In this document: piece by piece, positions 49,039 to 57,170 of the stretch | How positions within the stretch are numbered: the first letter of the stretch is position 1 | Layout: each line of letters opens with the position of its first letter | DNA from: Flavobacterium granuli | Lineage (GTDB): Bacteria > Bacteroidota > Bacteroidia > Flavobacteriales > Flavobacteriaceae | Reading direction: 5' to 3' | Length of the DNA: 64,000 bases | Assembly (NCBI RefSeq): GCF_900129705.1 | Contig: NZ_FQWO01000014.1 | Span: forward strand, 1 to 64,000 | The notes under the pieces: model-generated | Seen by the model: only the letters and a program-made list of their open reading frames with translations | Databases searched by the model: none | Told to the model about the DNA's origin: nothing | Made by a program: the position numbers and the translations under genes

Positions 49039-50172
49039 ATGTCAGGAATCTACATTCACATCCCTTTTTGCAAGCAAGCGTGTCATTATTGCGACTTTCA
49101 TTTTTCGACTTCGATGAAGAAGAAAGACGATATGGTTTTGGCTTTGGCCAAGGAGATTCAAATGCGCAAAAACGAATCTGAAAATGAAGTTGTGGAAACG
49201 ATTTATTTTGGAGGAGGAACCCCCAGTGTATTGACTTCGGATGAAATTAATTTTTTGATTGATGCTGTCTATGAGAGTTATTCGGTCATTGAAAATCCAG
49301 AAATTACACTCGAAGCCAATCCCGATGACTTATCAGGCGAACGAATTCTGGAATTGTCTCAAAGTAAAATTAATCGGTTAAGTATTGGAATTCAGTCTTT
49401 TTTTGAGGATGATTTATTGATGATGAATCGGGCACATAATTCGGCGGAAGCGCAAAGATGTTTGCAAGAGGCGACGAAGTATTTTGATAATATTTCGATT
49501 GATTTGATTTATGGCGTTCCGGGAATGAGTAATGAGAAATGGAAACAAAATATTGATACGGCGCTGTCTTTTGGGATACCGCACATTTCCAGTTATGCGT
49601 TGACGGTAGAACCTAAAACGGCCTTAAGTAAGTTAATCCAAACCGGAAAAATCGCCCAGCCCAATGATGAAGTGGCTTCGGTACATTTTTCGATTTTAGT
49701 GGAAACGCTGGAAACGCATGGTTTTATTCATTATGAACTTTCAAATTTTGGTAAAGAAAATTATTTTTCAAAAAATAATTCGGCCTACTGGCTAGGAAAA
49801 AAATACATCGGAATAGGTCCTTCGGCGCACAGTTATGATGGTGTTTCCCGAAGTTGGAATATTGCTAACAATTCAATTTACCTAAAATCAATTCAAGAGA
49901 ATAAACTGCCAAATGAGGTTGAAATTCTTTCCGTGACGGATCGCTATAACGAATATATTATGACGGGTTTGCGGACTATTTGGGGTGTTTCTTTGGATCG
50001 AGTTGAAACTGAATTTGGAAGCGATTATTTAAATTATTTGCTGAAACAAGCTCAGAAATTTCTGGATGACGATTTGCTTTTTATCGCAAACAACATTCTA
50101 AAACCGACCCCAAAAGGAAAGTTTTTGACGGACGGGATCGCAAGTGATATGTTTTTGGTAAATTTGGAATAA
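49039..50172 (+). CDS. hemW: Radical SAM heme chaperone HemW
   Basis: 377 residues. The radical SAM cluster cysteines C11, C15 and C18 lie in FCKQACHYCDF; the early IYIHIPF and GGGTPSVL are family-typical, and a C-terminal HemW domain (YNEYIMTGLRTIWGVS) is present. HemW binds heme and helps insert it into respiratory proteins; it was formerly annotated as a coproporphyrinogen dehydrogenase-like protein. It follows ruvC after the heptamer array and is followed by a cyclase-family gene starting 11 bases on. Confidence 0.93.
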   Translation: MSGIYIHIPFCKQACHYCDFHFSTSMKKKDDMVLALAKEIQMRKNESENEVVETIYFGGGTPSVLTSDEINFLIDAVYESYSVIENPEITLEANPDDLSGERILELSQSKINRLSIGIQSFFEDDLLMMNRAHNSAEAQRCLQEATKYFDNISIDLIYGVPGMSNEKWKQNIDTALSFGIPHISSYALTVEPKTALSKLIQTGKIAQPNDEVASVHFSILVETLETHGFIHYELSNFGKENYFSKNNSAYWLGKKYIGIGPSAHSYDGVSRSWNIANNSIYLKSIQENKLPNEVEILSVTDRYNEYIMTGLRTIWGVSLDRVETEFGSDYLNYLLKQAQKFLDDDLLFIANNILKPTPKGKFLTDGIASDMFLVNLE

Positions 50173-50182
50173 AATCATTCCA

Positions 50183-50971
50183 TTGAAAGCAACGATTCAA
50201 CACAACAATACTATATTGCAAGTCGATTTATCAAATCCTATTGATATTTCAATCCCATTAACAAATACGGATGAAAATCCCATTGCCTGGTATATAGACA
50301 AACCGGTTATTGAGCCTGTTCGCTTTGCCGAATGGATTGGGAGTGTGGATAAAGGAGCTTCGACAAATTTCAATAACATTTTCTTCAATCCCCATGGTCA
50401 CGGCACTCACACTGAATGTCTGGGACATATTACGAGGGATTTTTACAGCATCAATCAATGTTTAAAAGAGTTTTTCTTTATGGCAGAATTGATTTCAATC
50501 CAACCAGAAGTGCAAGGAGAAGATTTGGTGATAACTATGGATAGTGTTTTGGTAGCTCTCGATGTGACAATGAAAATAGGTGTTCCAAAAGAAGCACTTA
50601 TTATTAGGACACTTCCCAATTTAGCCGAAAAGAAATCCTTAAAATATTCCAATACCAATCCGCCTTATCTGTCTGAAGCTGCTGCGCGTTTCATTTGCGA
50701 AAGCGGGATTCGACATTTACTGATTGATTTACCGAGTGTGGATAGGGAAAATGATGAGGGAAAATTGCTGGCGCACAAAGCATTCTGGAATGTCAAAGAT
50801 GTAATAAATTTGAATGCAGATGCCAGATTGGATTGCACGATAACTGAAATGATTTTTGTTGCTGATGAAGTACCGGACGGAAGCTATCTGCTGAATTTGC
50901 AAATTGTTTCTTTTGAAAATGATGCCAGCCCGAGTAAACCGCTGTTGTATTCTGCTTTAGAGGATAAATAA
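50183..50971 (+). CDS. Cyclase-family hydrolase (kynurenine formamidase-like)
   Basis: 262 residues from a TTG at 50183, 10 bases after the hemW stop. The fold is that of the cyclase/KynB family: DISIPLTNTDENPIAWY near the start and NPHGHGTHTECLGHI (about 71-85), whose His/Thr/His pattern binds metal. A later GIRHLLIDLPSVDREND is also family-like. Members hydrolyse formylkynurenine, isatin or polyketide amides; the substrate is not decidable. The family's usual HxGTHxDxP ends here in E-C-L, a variant. Short spacing suggests co-transcription with hemW. Confidence 0.8.
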   Translation: MKATIQHNNTILQVDLSNPIDISIPLTNTDENPIAWYIDKPVIEPVRFAEWIGSVDKGASTNFNNIFFNPHGHGTHTECLGHITRDFYSINQCLKEFFFMAELISIQPEVQGEDLVITMDSVLVALDVTMKIGVPKEALIIRTLPNLAEKKSLKYSNTNPPYLSEAAARFICESGIRHLLIDLPSVDRENDEGKLLAHKAFWNVKDVINLNADARLDCTITEMIFVADEVPDGSYLLNLQIVSFENDASPSKPLLYSALEDK

Positions 50972-50975
50972 AAAA

Positions 50976-51003
50976 TTTATAATTCAACATTTATAATTTA
51001 AAA
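50976..51003. repeat. Weak AT-rich 14-base tandem before the MmcQ gene
   Basis: TTTATAATTCAACA and TTTATAATTTAAAA repeat a 14-base unit (two 7-base steps) 12 bases before the MmcQ-type ATG. It is AT-rich and could be chance. Confidence 0.35.
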
Positions 51004-51015
51004 TAGTTTTTTAAC

Positions 51016-51381
51016 ATGAATCTAGAAGCCTATTATGAATATTGTTTTTCCAAAAAAGGCGTGACGGAGCACTTTCCTTTTGATGAAGACACCTTGGTGT
51101 TTAAAGTGGGCGGAAAAATGTTTGCGCTGTCTTCACTGAGTCAATGGGAGAAAGGGGAACCGGAAGTTAACCTAAAGTGCGATCCGGAACGGGCCCAGGA
51201 ATTGCGCGCTGAGTATGAAGATATCAAACCGGGATACCACATGAGCAAAATTCATTGGAACACCATTGCTGTGAATAAGGGAGTTTCGGATGCTTTTGTG
51301 AAGGAGCTGGTCGATCATTCCTATGATTTGGTTTTCAAAAGTTTAACAAAGAAATTGCAGAGCGAAATAACGGAATTATAA
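51016..51381 (+). CDS. MmcQ/YjbR family protein
   Basis: 121 residues. It carries the YjbR pattern: YYEYCFSKKGVTEHFPFDEDTLVFKVGGKMFAL, then LKCDPERAQELRAEY, and a final KIHWNTIAVNKGV...ELVDHSYDLV. The fold binds DNA in characterised members (MmcQ/YjbR double-wing fold), but many members are uncharacterised. No neighbour gives a function. Confidence 0.88.
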   Translation: MNLEAYYEYCFSKKGVTEHFPFDEDTLVFKVGGKMFALSSLSQWEKGEPEVNLKCDPERAQELRAEYEDIKPGYHMSKIHWNTIAVNKGVSDAFVKELVDHSYDLVFKSLTKKLQSEITEL

Positions 51382-51453
51382 AATTAGGTATTACTTTTGC
51401 GAGGTCTTTTTTGAGGCAAATAAAAAAAGCTACGCTATAAATTCAGCATAAAA

Positions 51454-52167
51454 ATGAAAGAACAAATCAAAAAATTCCTAAACGAGGAACAAGACCCTAA
51501 AGCCATTGAGAAAATCACTTCAAAGCTGGATGATTTATTGATGAAAAATGAAGAAATAGGGTATATAGCAGTTCAAAAAAAACCGGCAATTACCGTTTTA
51601 CCGGACAGCATTGTGATGACGAATAAAAGGATTATCATTTGTCAGCCAAAAAATCTGGGTCTTTCAATGAATTTTATTGATTATACCTGGGACGAAATAG
51701 AAGGAACTTTTGTAAAAGAAAATATTTTGGGTTCAGAATTTTCTTTTTCAACCAAAACGAATATGGAAGTTTCTATTGATTATATCCCTAAAATCCAAGC
51801 TCGAAAGATTTTTACTTACGCCAAAGAACAATTGGATATTTTAAAAAGCGGTTCCATAGTAAATGCCACAGTTATTGATGAAATTCCTGAGGTTGCGATT
51901 GAGGCAGAACTAGAATTTGTAGAGGAAATGGAAACGGAAGAAGTTGTTGATTTTGCCGAGATAATGACGGTAAGTCCGCCGGATTTTAATAGAGAAAGTC
52001 AAAGCAATTTTGATACGCCTGAAATTTCAAAAGAGCGATTGTTGAGTGAATTGTCTCAGGACGAACTTTTTGAAAAATTGCAAAATTATAAAAAGCTTCT
52101 GGATAACGGATTGATTTTACAAGGGGAATATGACGCTTACAAAAAAGAGATTTTGGGTTATATGTAA
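51454..52167 (+). CDS. PH-domain (bPH-type) protein with SHOCT C-terminus
   Basis: 237 residues. An N-terminal helix (about 1-35) precedes a bacterial PH-like domain (about 36-125: IVMTNKRIIICQPK, the VKENILGSEFSF strand, then TKTNMEVSIDYIPK). An acidic, low-complexity linker (about 135-190) leads to a C-terminal SHOCT-type helix pair (LFEKLQNYKKLLDNGLILQGEYDAYKKEIL). SHOCT helices often mediate oligomerisation. There is no signal peptide. Function unknown; the combination suggests a scaffolding or membrane-adjacent role. Confidence 0.8.
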   Translation: MKEQIKKFLNEEQDPKAIEKITSKLDDLLMKNEEIGYIAVQKKPAITVLPDSIVMTNKRIIICQPKNLGLSMNFIDYTWDEIEGTFVKENILGSEFSFSTKTNMEVSIDYIPKIQARKIFTYAKEQLDILKSGSIVNATVIDEIPEVAIEAELEFVEEMETEEVVDFAEIMTVSPPDFNRESQSNFDTPEISKERLLSELSQDELFEKLQNYKKLLDNGLILQGEYDAYKKEILGYM

Positions 52168-52220
52168 TGCTACATATTATTAATTCATAAAAAAAGCTGT
52201 CTGTGATAAGGCAGCTTTTT

Positions 52221-53075
52221 TTATGAGTTTAATTTTCGGTATTGCAGCGGAGAAATGTTTTTAAGTGTCTTGAATTGCCTGTTAAAATTGGAAATATTGT
52301 TAAATCCACAGGATTCAGCAATTTCCAGCACGGAAAGCTCATTCTTTTGGGACAATAATTTGGCTGCCCTTTCAATCCTGATTTCGATTAAAAATTGAAA
52401 AAAAGATTTTTTGGTTCGAATTTTAAAATAGCGGCAGAAAGCATTTTTAGTCATGTTTGATATAGAAGCGATCTCGTCAAGAGTAATGTTTCTTTGATAA
52501 TGATTCATCACATATTCAAACACGATTTGCATTCTTTTGCCTTCATTAGCGGTAATTTTTCTTTCGTAAATATAGTTTGACAGTAGTTGTTTATCCGCTT
52601 CTGTAAGGTATTTTAAAATTTTAAGAAAAATAAGAAATCGATTAAACTCGTTTTCGGTTTTGAATTTCTTGAAATAGTTGACAATTTTTTTTGGAGCATT
52701 TTTGATAATGAAACCGTTTCGGTTGTTTTCGCAAAAAGGCTGGATGCTTTTAAAAGTAGGCAGGTCAAAGAAATCTTTTCCAAAAGAGGCCGAAGTGTAA
52801 AAAAGGGACTGCATGATGGAGGGTTCTGTTGCATTGCTTTCGCTTTTAAAAACATGGGGCAAATAACTCCCTATGACTAAAATATCGCCTTGCTCGTAGT
52901 GAGAAAAGGTGTCGCCTACTAAAACGCTGCCTTCTCCTTTTTTGATATAACTGATTTGGTTTTCTTCATGTTGATGTAATTTATCATAAAAAACCATTTC
53001 TATATCTTCTTGGTAAATAATGGATTCGTCTCCTGATTTTGGAATTTTAAATGGAAAAACTTTCATGATTAGCAA
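52221..53075 (-). CDS. AraC-family transcriptional regulator
   Basis: 284 residues. An N-terminal cupin sensor domain (about 15-150) has HQHEENQISYIKKGEGSVLVG and LVIGSYLPHVF. Two helix-turn-helix motifs at the C-terminus (about 190-283: ITLDEIASISNMTKNAFCRYFK and LSVLEIAESCGFNNISNFNRQFK) form the AraC DNA-binding domain. The start may be the ATG at 53075 or the second one at 53066. It diverges from the peptidase gene at 53339 across 263 bases, an arrangement that fits control of that gene and the fusion enzyme after it. Confidence 0.9.
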   Translation of the reverse strand: MLIMKVFPFKIPKSGDESIIYQEDIEMVFYDKLHQHEENQISYIKKGEGSVLVGDTFSHYEQGDILVIGSYLPHVFKSESNATEPSIMQSLFYTSASFGKDFFDLPTFKSIQPFCENNRNGFIIKNAPKKIVNYFKKFKTENEFNRFLIFLKILKYLTEADKQLLSNYIYERKITANEGKRMQIVFEYVMNHYQRNITLDEIASISNMTKNAFCRYFKIRTKKSFFQFLIEIRIERAAKLLSQKNELSVLEIAESCGFNNISNFNRQFKTLKNISPLQYRKLNS

Positions 53076-53338
53076 TGTATATAGATCTCAAATATATTTT
53101 ATTTTTTCAAAAAAACAAGATTATATTATTCGCTTATTTTCATAAAGTCAGCTAATGAGATAATATAGTATCATATTGAGGTAATTTGTAAAAGTATAAA
53201 GTTGTGGAGATTAAATATTTTTGAAAGTGAAAAATATATAATTTTATACCTTAAATAGAGAGAAAAGCATGCTTATAGTTTCATTTATCTCTAAATAGTC
53301 CTTTTGTATCTTAGCAAAAAACTTTCAATTATAAAAAT

Positions 53339-54634
53339 ATGCGATATAAATCGATTCCTACTTCCTTATTTATTGCAAACAGGAAACGTTTTTCCGAAAA
53401 AATGGAAGCTAACAGTATTGCTATTATGTCCTCTAATGACGTGATGCCTAATAATGCTGATGATGTAATGGGTTTTGCCCAAAATAATGACTTATTTTAT
53501 TTATCAGGAATTGATCAAGACGAGACCGTTTTGATCTTGTACCCGGATGCTTTTAAAGAAGAAAACAGGGCGATTTTATTTGTAAAAGAAGTCAGCGAGC
53601 ACACTAAACTTTGGGAAGGCGATTTCTTGACAAAGGAGGAAGCGTCTCGTATTTCGGGAGTTAAAAATGTAAAGTGGATTCATGAGATGGAGCGCACTTT
53701 GCAACTTTTCGCCTTTGAGGCCGATGCTTTTTATCTGGGTCATAACGAACATATCAAAAGGGTTACCTCAGAAATGACAACCAGACAAGATCGCATGATT
53801 CAATGGTGCAAGGAAAAATATCCGTTGCACGAATATAAGCGCGCAGCAAAAATCATGCGTGAACTCAGACAAATCAAGTCCGAAGAAGAGATAAATCTTA
53901 TAAAAGAAGCCGTTTCTATCAGCGTCAAAGGGTTTAAAGGTCTTTTGAAAGCGGTTAAGCCCAATGTAAAGGAATTTGAACTAGAAGCTGAACTCACTTA
54001 TGAATTGATAAAAAACGGAGCTAGAGGTCACGCCTTTAAGCCGATTGTCGCTTCGGGCAAAAACGCCTGCACGCTGCATTATAATTCAAACGAAGCTGTT
54101 TGCAAGGAAGGCGAAATGGTTTTGCTCGATTTTGGTGTTTGTTATGCCAATTACAATTCAGATACCACCAGATGTGTACCAGTAAACGGATCTTTTTCTC
54201 CTCGTCAGCGAGCGGTGTATGAATCTGTTTTGCATTGCTTGAAAGAAGGTTCCAAATTGTTAAAACCGGGAGTTTTGTCCGCAGATTATGAAAAACAAAT
54301 GGCCGCCTTAGTCGAAAAAGAATTAGTTAAATTAGAGCTGATTACTGCCGATGAAATCGCAAACCAAAATCCGGATGCACCAGCTTATAAAAAATATTTC
54401 ATGCACGGAACGGCGCATCATTTAGGACTGGATGTGCATGATGTGGGATTGTATTCCCGCCCGTTCAAAAAAGGAATGGTGCTTACCTGCGAACCCGGAA
54501 TTTATATCCTAGAAGAAGGAATTGGCTGTCGTTTAGAAAATGATTATCTAATTACTGAAGACGGAAATATAAATCTTTCGGAGGCAATGCCAATAGAAAT
54601 AAACGATATCGAAGAACTACTTAAAAAACAATAA
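53339..54634 (+). CDS. Aminopeptidase P family (M24B) Xaa-Pro peptidase
   Basis: 431 residues. The N-terminal creatinase-like domain (about 1-165) precedes the pita-bread catalytic domain. Metal ligands are in LLDFGVCYANYNSDTTR (both Asp), HGTAHHLGLDVHD (His), CEPGIYI (Glu) and GCRLENDYLIT (Glu). No signal peptide, so cytosolic. It removes an N-terminal residue preceding proline from peptides. The next gene, 42 bases on and in the same direction, is a kinase-phospholyase fusion, and an AraC regulator diverges upstream, so this looks like a small catabolic locus. Confidence 0.92.
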   Translation: MRYKSIPTSLFIANRKRFSEKMEANSIAIMSSNDVMPNNADDVMGFAQNNDLFYLSGIDQDETVLILYPDAFKEENRAILFVKEVSEHTKLWEGDFLTKEEASRISGVKNVKWIHEMERTLQLFAFEADAFYLGHNEHIKRVTSEMTTRQDRMIQWCKEKYPLHEYKRAAKIMRELRQIKSEEEINLIKEAVSISVKGFKGLLKAVKPNVKEFELEAELTYELIKNGARGHAFKPIVASGKNACTLHYNSNEAVCKEGEMVLLDFGVCYANYNSDTTRCVPVNGSFSPRQRAVYESVLHCLKEGSKLLKPGVLSADYEKQMAALVEKELVKLELITADEIANQNPDAPAYKKYFMHGTAHHLGLDVHDVGLYSRPFKKGMVLTCEPGIYILEEGIGCRLENDYLITEDGNINLSEAMPIEINDIEELLKKQ

Positions 54635-54676
54635 TACCACAACTAATAATAACTACAATTAATCGAAATTCCTATT

Positions 54677-56977
54677 ATGAAATTTACCGAATCCTTTATA
54701 ATTAACCTTATCCAAGAGCAATATGGGTTAGATGTTAGCTGTAAAATCCTTAACGGATATGATGAGCTGAACTTTTTACTTACAGACTCTTTTGATAAAA
54801 AATATATTTTTAAAATAGCTACCGAAGAACACAATCCGTATTTCTTGGATGCACAGGTTCAAATGGTAAAACTACTTGCCAAAAGTCCTATGGCCGAAAA
54901 ATTCCAGCACTATCTTACAAATGAAAGTCAGCAGGAAATAGGTCAAATAACGATTGAAGGATTCTCTTATTATTATCGATTACTCAGCTTTTTGGAAGGC
55001 GATTTCTGGGTGAACCAAAAGCATAAATCACCAGCTTTGGCTTTAAATTTGGGTAGGTTTTTAGGCGAAATGGATGCGCTTTTGAAAGATTTCAAACATC
55101 CCGCGGCCAACCGTTATTATGAGTGGGATGTCAAAAATGCCTTAGACGCAAGAAAAAATTTGGCTTGTATCCAATCTCATGAAAACCGACGTTTAGTCGC
55201 TTATTTTCTATTGCAATTTGAAACAGAAGTAAGTCCGAATATTTCATCCTTGCGTACAGCAACGATTCACAATGATGCCAATGATTATAATGTTTTGGTA
55301 AACGGAGATTCGGTTAGCGGATTGATTGATTTTGGCGATATGGTACATACTTCATTGATCAATAATTTGGCTATTGCCTGTACTTATGCAATGCTCGATA
55401 CCGAGAATCCGCTTGAAGTAGCTGCCGAAATTGTAAAAGGATACCATCAGAAAATGCCTTTGACAGCTCAAGAGCTTTCTTTGTTGTATTATCTGATTGC
55501 AGGCAGACTTTGTATTAGTTTGTGCCAATCGGCTTACAATTATTCGAAAGACAGCACGAATGAACACCATTTTATTACCGAGAAACCAGCTTGGAAATTA
55601 CTCCACCAGCTCATTCGCATCAATCCTTTAAAGGCGCATAATGAATTTAGGTTGGCCTGTGGTTTTTCTCCGGTGATACATCCAGAGGACAATCACGAGA
55701 CTATTCTGAAAGAAAGACAACAATACATAGGGAAGAATTTAAGTATCAGCTATGCTAAAAAAGTAAAAATTGATAAAGGGGCGCTTCAATACCTTTATGA
55801 TGATCAGGGAAATACTTTTTTGGATTGTGTGAATAACGTGAGTCATGTGGGGCATTGTCATCCTACGGTGGTCAAAGCGATGCAAAAACAAATTGCCACA
55901 TTAAACACCAATACGCGTTATTTGAACACCAATATTATAGATTACGCAAAAAAATTGACGGCAACTTTACCCAAAGAATTAACGGTTTGTTATTTTACGA
56001 ATTCGGGGAGTGAGGCCAATGATTTGGCTATTCGAATGAGCCGTCATTTTACCAAACAAAAAGATGTCATTGTATTGGATCACGCTTATCACGGAACTTC
56101 AACGACAGCAATCGAGATGAGTCCGTATAAATTTGACGGTAAAGGTGGTTTTGGAAAAATGTCTTACATACACAAAGCACAAAATCCGGATATGTACCGA
56201 GGGGAGTACAAATACGGCGACTCTAAAGCCGGCGAAAAATACGCCAAAGATGTTGATCGTATCATAACTGCATTGGAAACCGAATCTAAAAAACCGGCAG
56301 CATTCATCTGCGAGACTTTATTGGGAGTAGGAGGACAAATTGCATTGCCACCAAATTACTTAAAAGAAGTGTATGCCAAAGTAAGAGAAGCAGGCGGTAT
56401 TTGTATTGCCGATGAAGTTCAGGTTGGCTTTGGTCGTGTGGGCACGAAATTCTGGGGTTTCGAGCTGCAGGATGTGGTACCAGATATCGTGGTATTGGGT
56501 AAACCAATGGGGAATGGGCATCCTTTGGCGGCGGTGGTTACCACTCAAGAAATTGCCGATGCTTTTAATAATGGGATGGAATACTTCAATACTTTTGGAG
56601 GAAATCCGGTATCAATGGCAACAGGATTAGCGGTTTTAAATGTAATCGAAGAAGAAGAATTACAGCAAAATGCGCTTGAAGTGGGGAATTATTTAGTGCA
56701 AAGATTAGCGGAATTAAAACCGAAATACGATATCATTGGCGATGTGCGCGGTAACGGATTGTTTGTTGGGGTAGAATTAGTGAGAGACAGAATTACACTC
56801 GAACCTGCCGTTCCAGAAATTGACCATATCGTTGAAAAAATGAAGGATCGCGGTTTTTTTATTAGTACCGACGGACCTTTGTACAATGTATTAAAAATAA
56901 AACCACCGATTATTTTCAGTAAAGAAAATGCCGATGAATTTGTCGATAATTTAGATGCCGTTTTTGGAGGTTTTTAA
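54677..56977 (+). CDS. Fused APH-type kinase and class III PLP phospholyase
   Basis: 766 residues in two enzyme parts. The N-terminal part (about 1-330) is a small-molecule kinase of the hydroxylysine kinase/choline kinase-like (APH) type: HNDANDYN with catalytic D200, then IDFGD (217-221). The C-terminal part (about 340-766) is a class III PLP enzyme close to AGXT2-like phospholyases: [35 protein letters not shown] with D579, and [11 protein letters not shown] with PLP lysine K609. In animals the separate enzymes break down 5-hydroxylysine or phosphoethanolamine, by phosphorylation then elimination. The fusion predicts channelling of such a reaction. The substrate is inference. Confidence 0.85.
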   Translation: MKFTESFIINLIQEQYGLDVSCKILNGYDELNFLLTDSFDKKYIFKIATEEHNPYFLDAQVQMVKLLAKSPMAEKFQHYLTNESQQEIGQITIEGFSYYYRLLSFLEGDFWVNQKHKSPALALNLGRFLGEMDALLKDFKHPAANRYYEWDVKNALDARKNLACIQSHENRRLVAYFLLQFETEVSPNISSLRTATIHNDANDYNVLVNGDSVSGLIDFGDMVHTSLINNLAIACTYAMLDTENPLEVAAEIVKGYHQKMPLTAQELSLLYYLIAGRLCISLCQSAYNYSKDSTNEHHFITEKPAWKLLHQLIRINPLKAHNEFRLACGFSPVIHPEDNHETILKERQQYIGKNLSISYAKKVKIDKGALQYLYDDQGNTFLDCVNNVSHVGHCHPTVVKAMQKQIATLNTNTRYLNTNIIDYAKKLTATLPKELTVCYFTNSGSEANDLAIRMSRHFTKQKDVIVLDHAYHGTSTTAIEMSPYKFDGKGGFGKMSYIHKAQNPDMYRGEYKYGDSKAGEKYAKDVDRIITALETESKKPAAFICETLLGVGGQIALPPNYLKEVYAKVREAGGICIADEVQVGFGRVGTKFWGFELQDVVPDIVVLGKPMGNGHPLAAVVTTQEIADAFNNGMEYFNTFGGNPVSMATGLAVLNVIEEEELQQNALEVGNYLVQRLAELKPKYDIIGDVRGNGLFVGVELVRDRITLEPAVPEIDHIVEKMKDRGFFISTDGPLYNVLKIKPPIIFSKENADEFVDNLDAVFGGF

Positions 56978-57065
56978 ATAAATGGGCTTAAACAGTAAGC
57001 CAAGACTAAGAGTAATCATTTGATTCTTAGTAAAAATCAGTATATTTCTGTTAAATAGAGTTTTT

Positions 57066-57108
57066 AGAAAAAAAATAGGCTGTCTTGTGAGACGGCCTAT
57101 TTTTTTTT
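57066..57108. terminator. Bidirectional terminator between fusion gene and GH42 gene
   Basis: AAAAATAGGCTGTC and GACGGCCTATTTTT pair with one mismatch around TTGTGA and are flanked by A- and T-tracts. Confidence 0.8.
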
Positions 57109-57170
57109 GGAGATTATCGTAAAGTTTTTCAGTATTAATTTGGATAGCTTTACCACATAGGAATGTTGTT

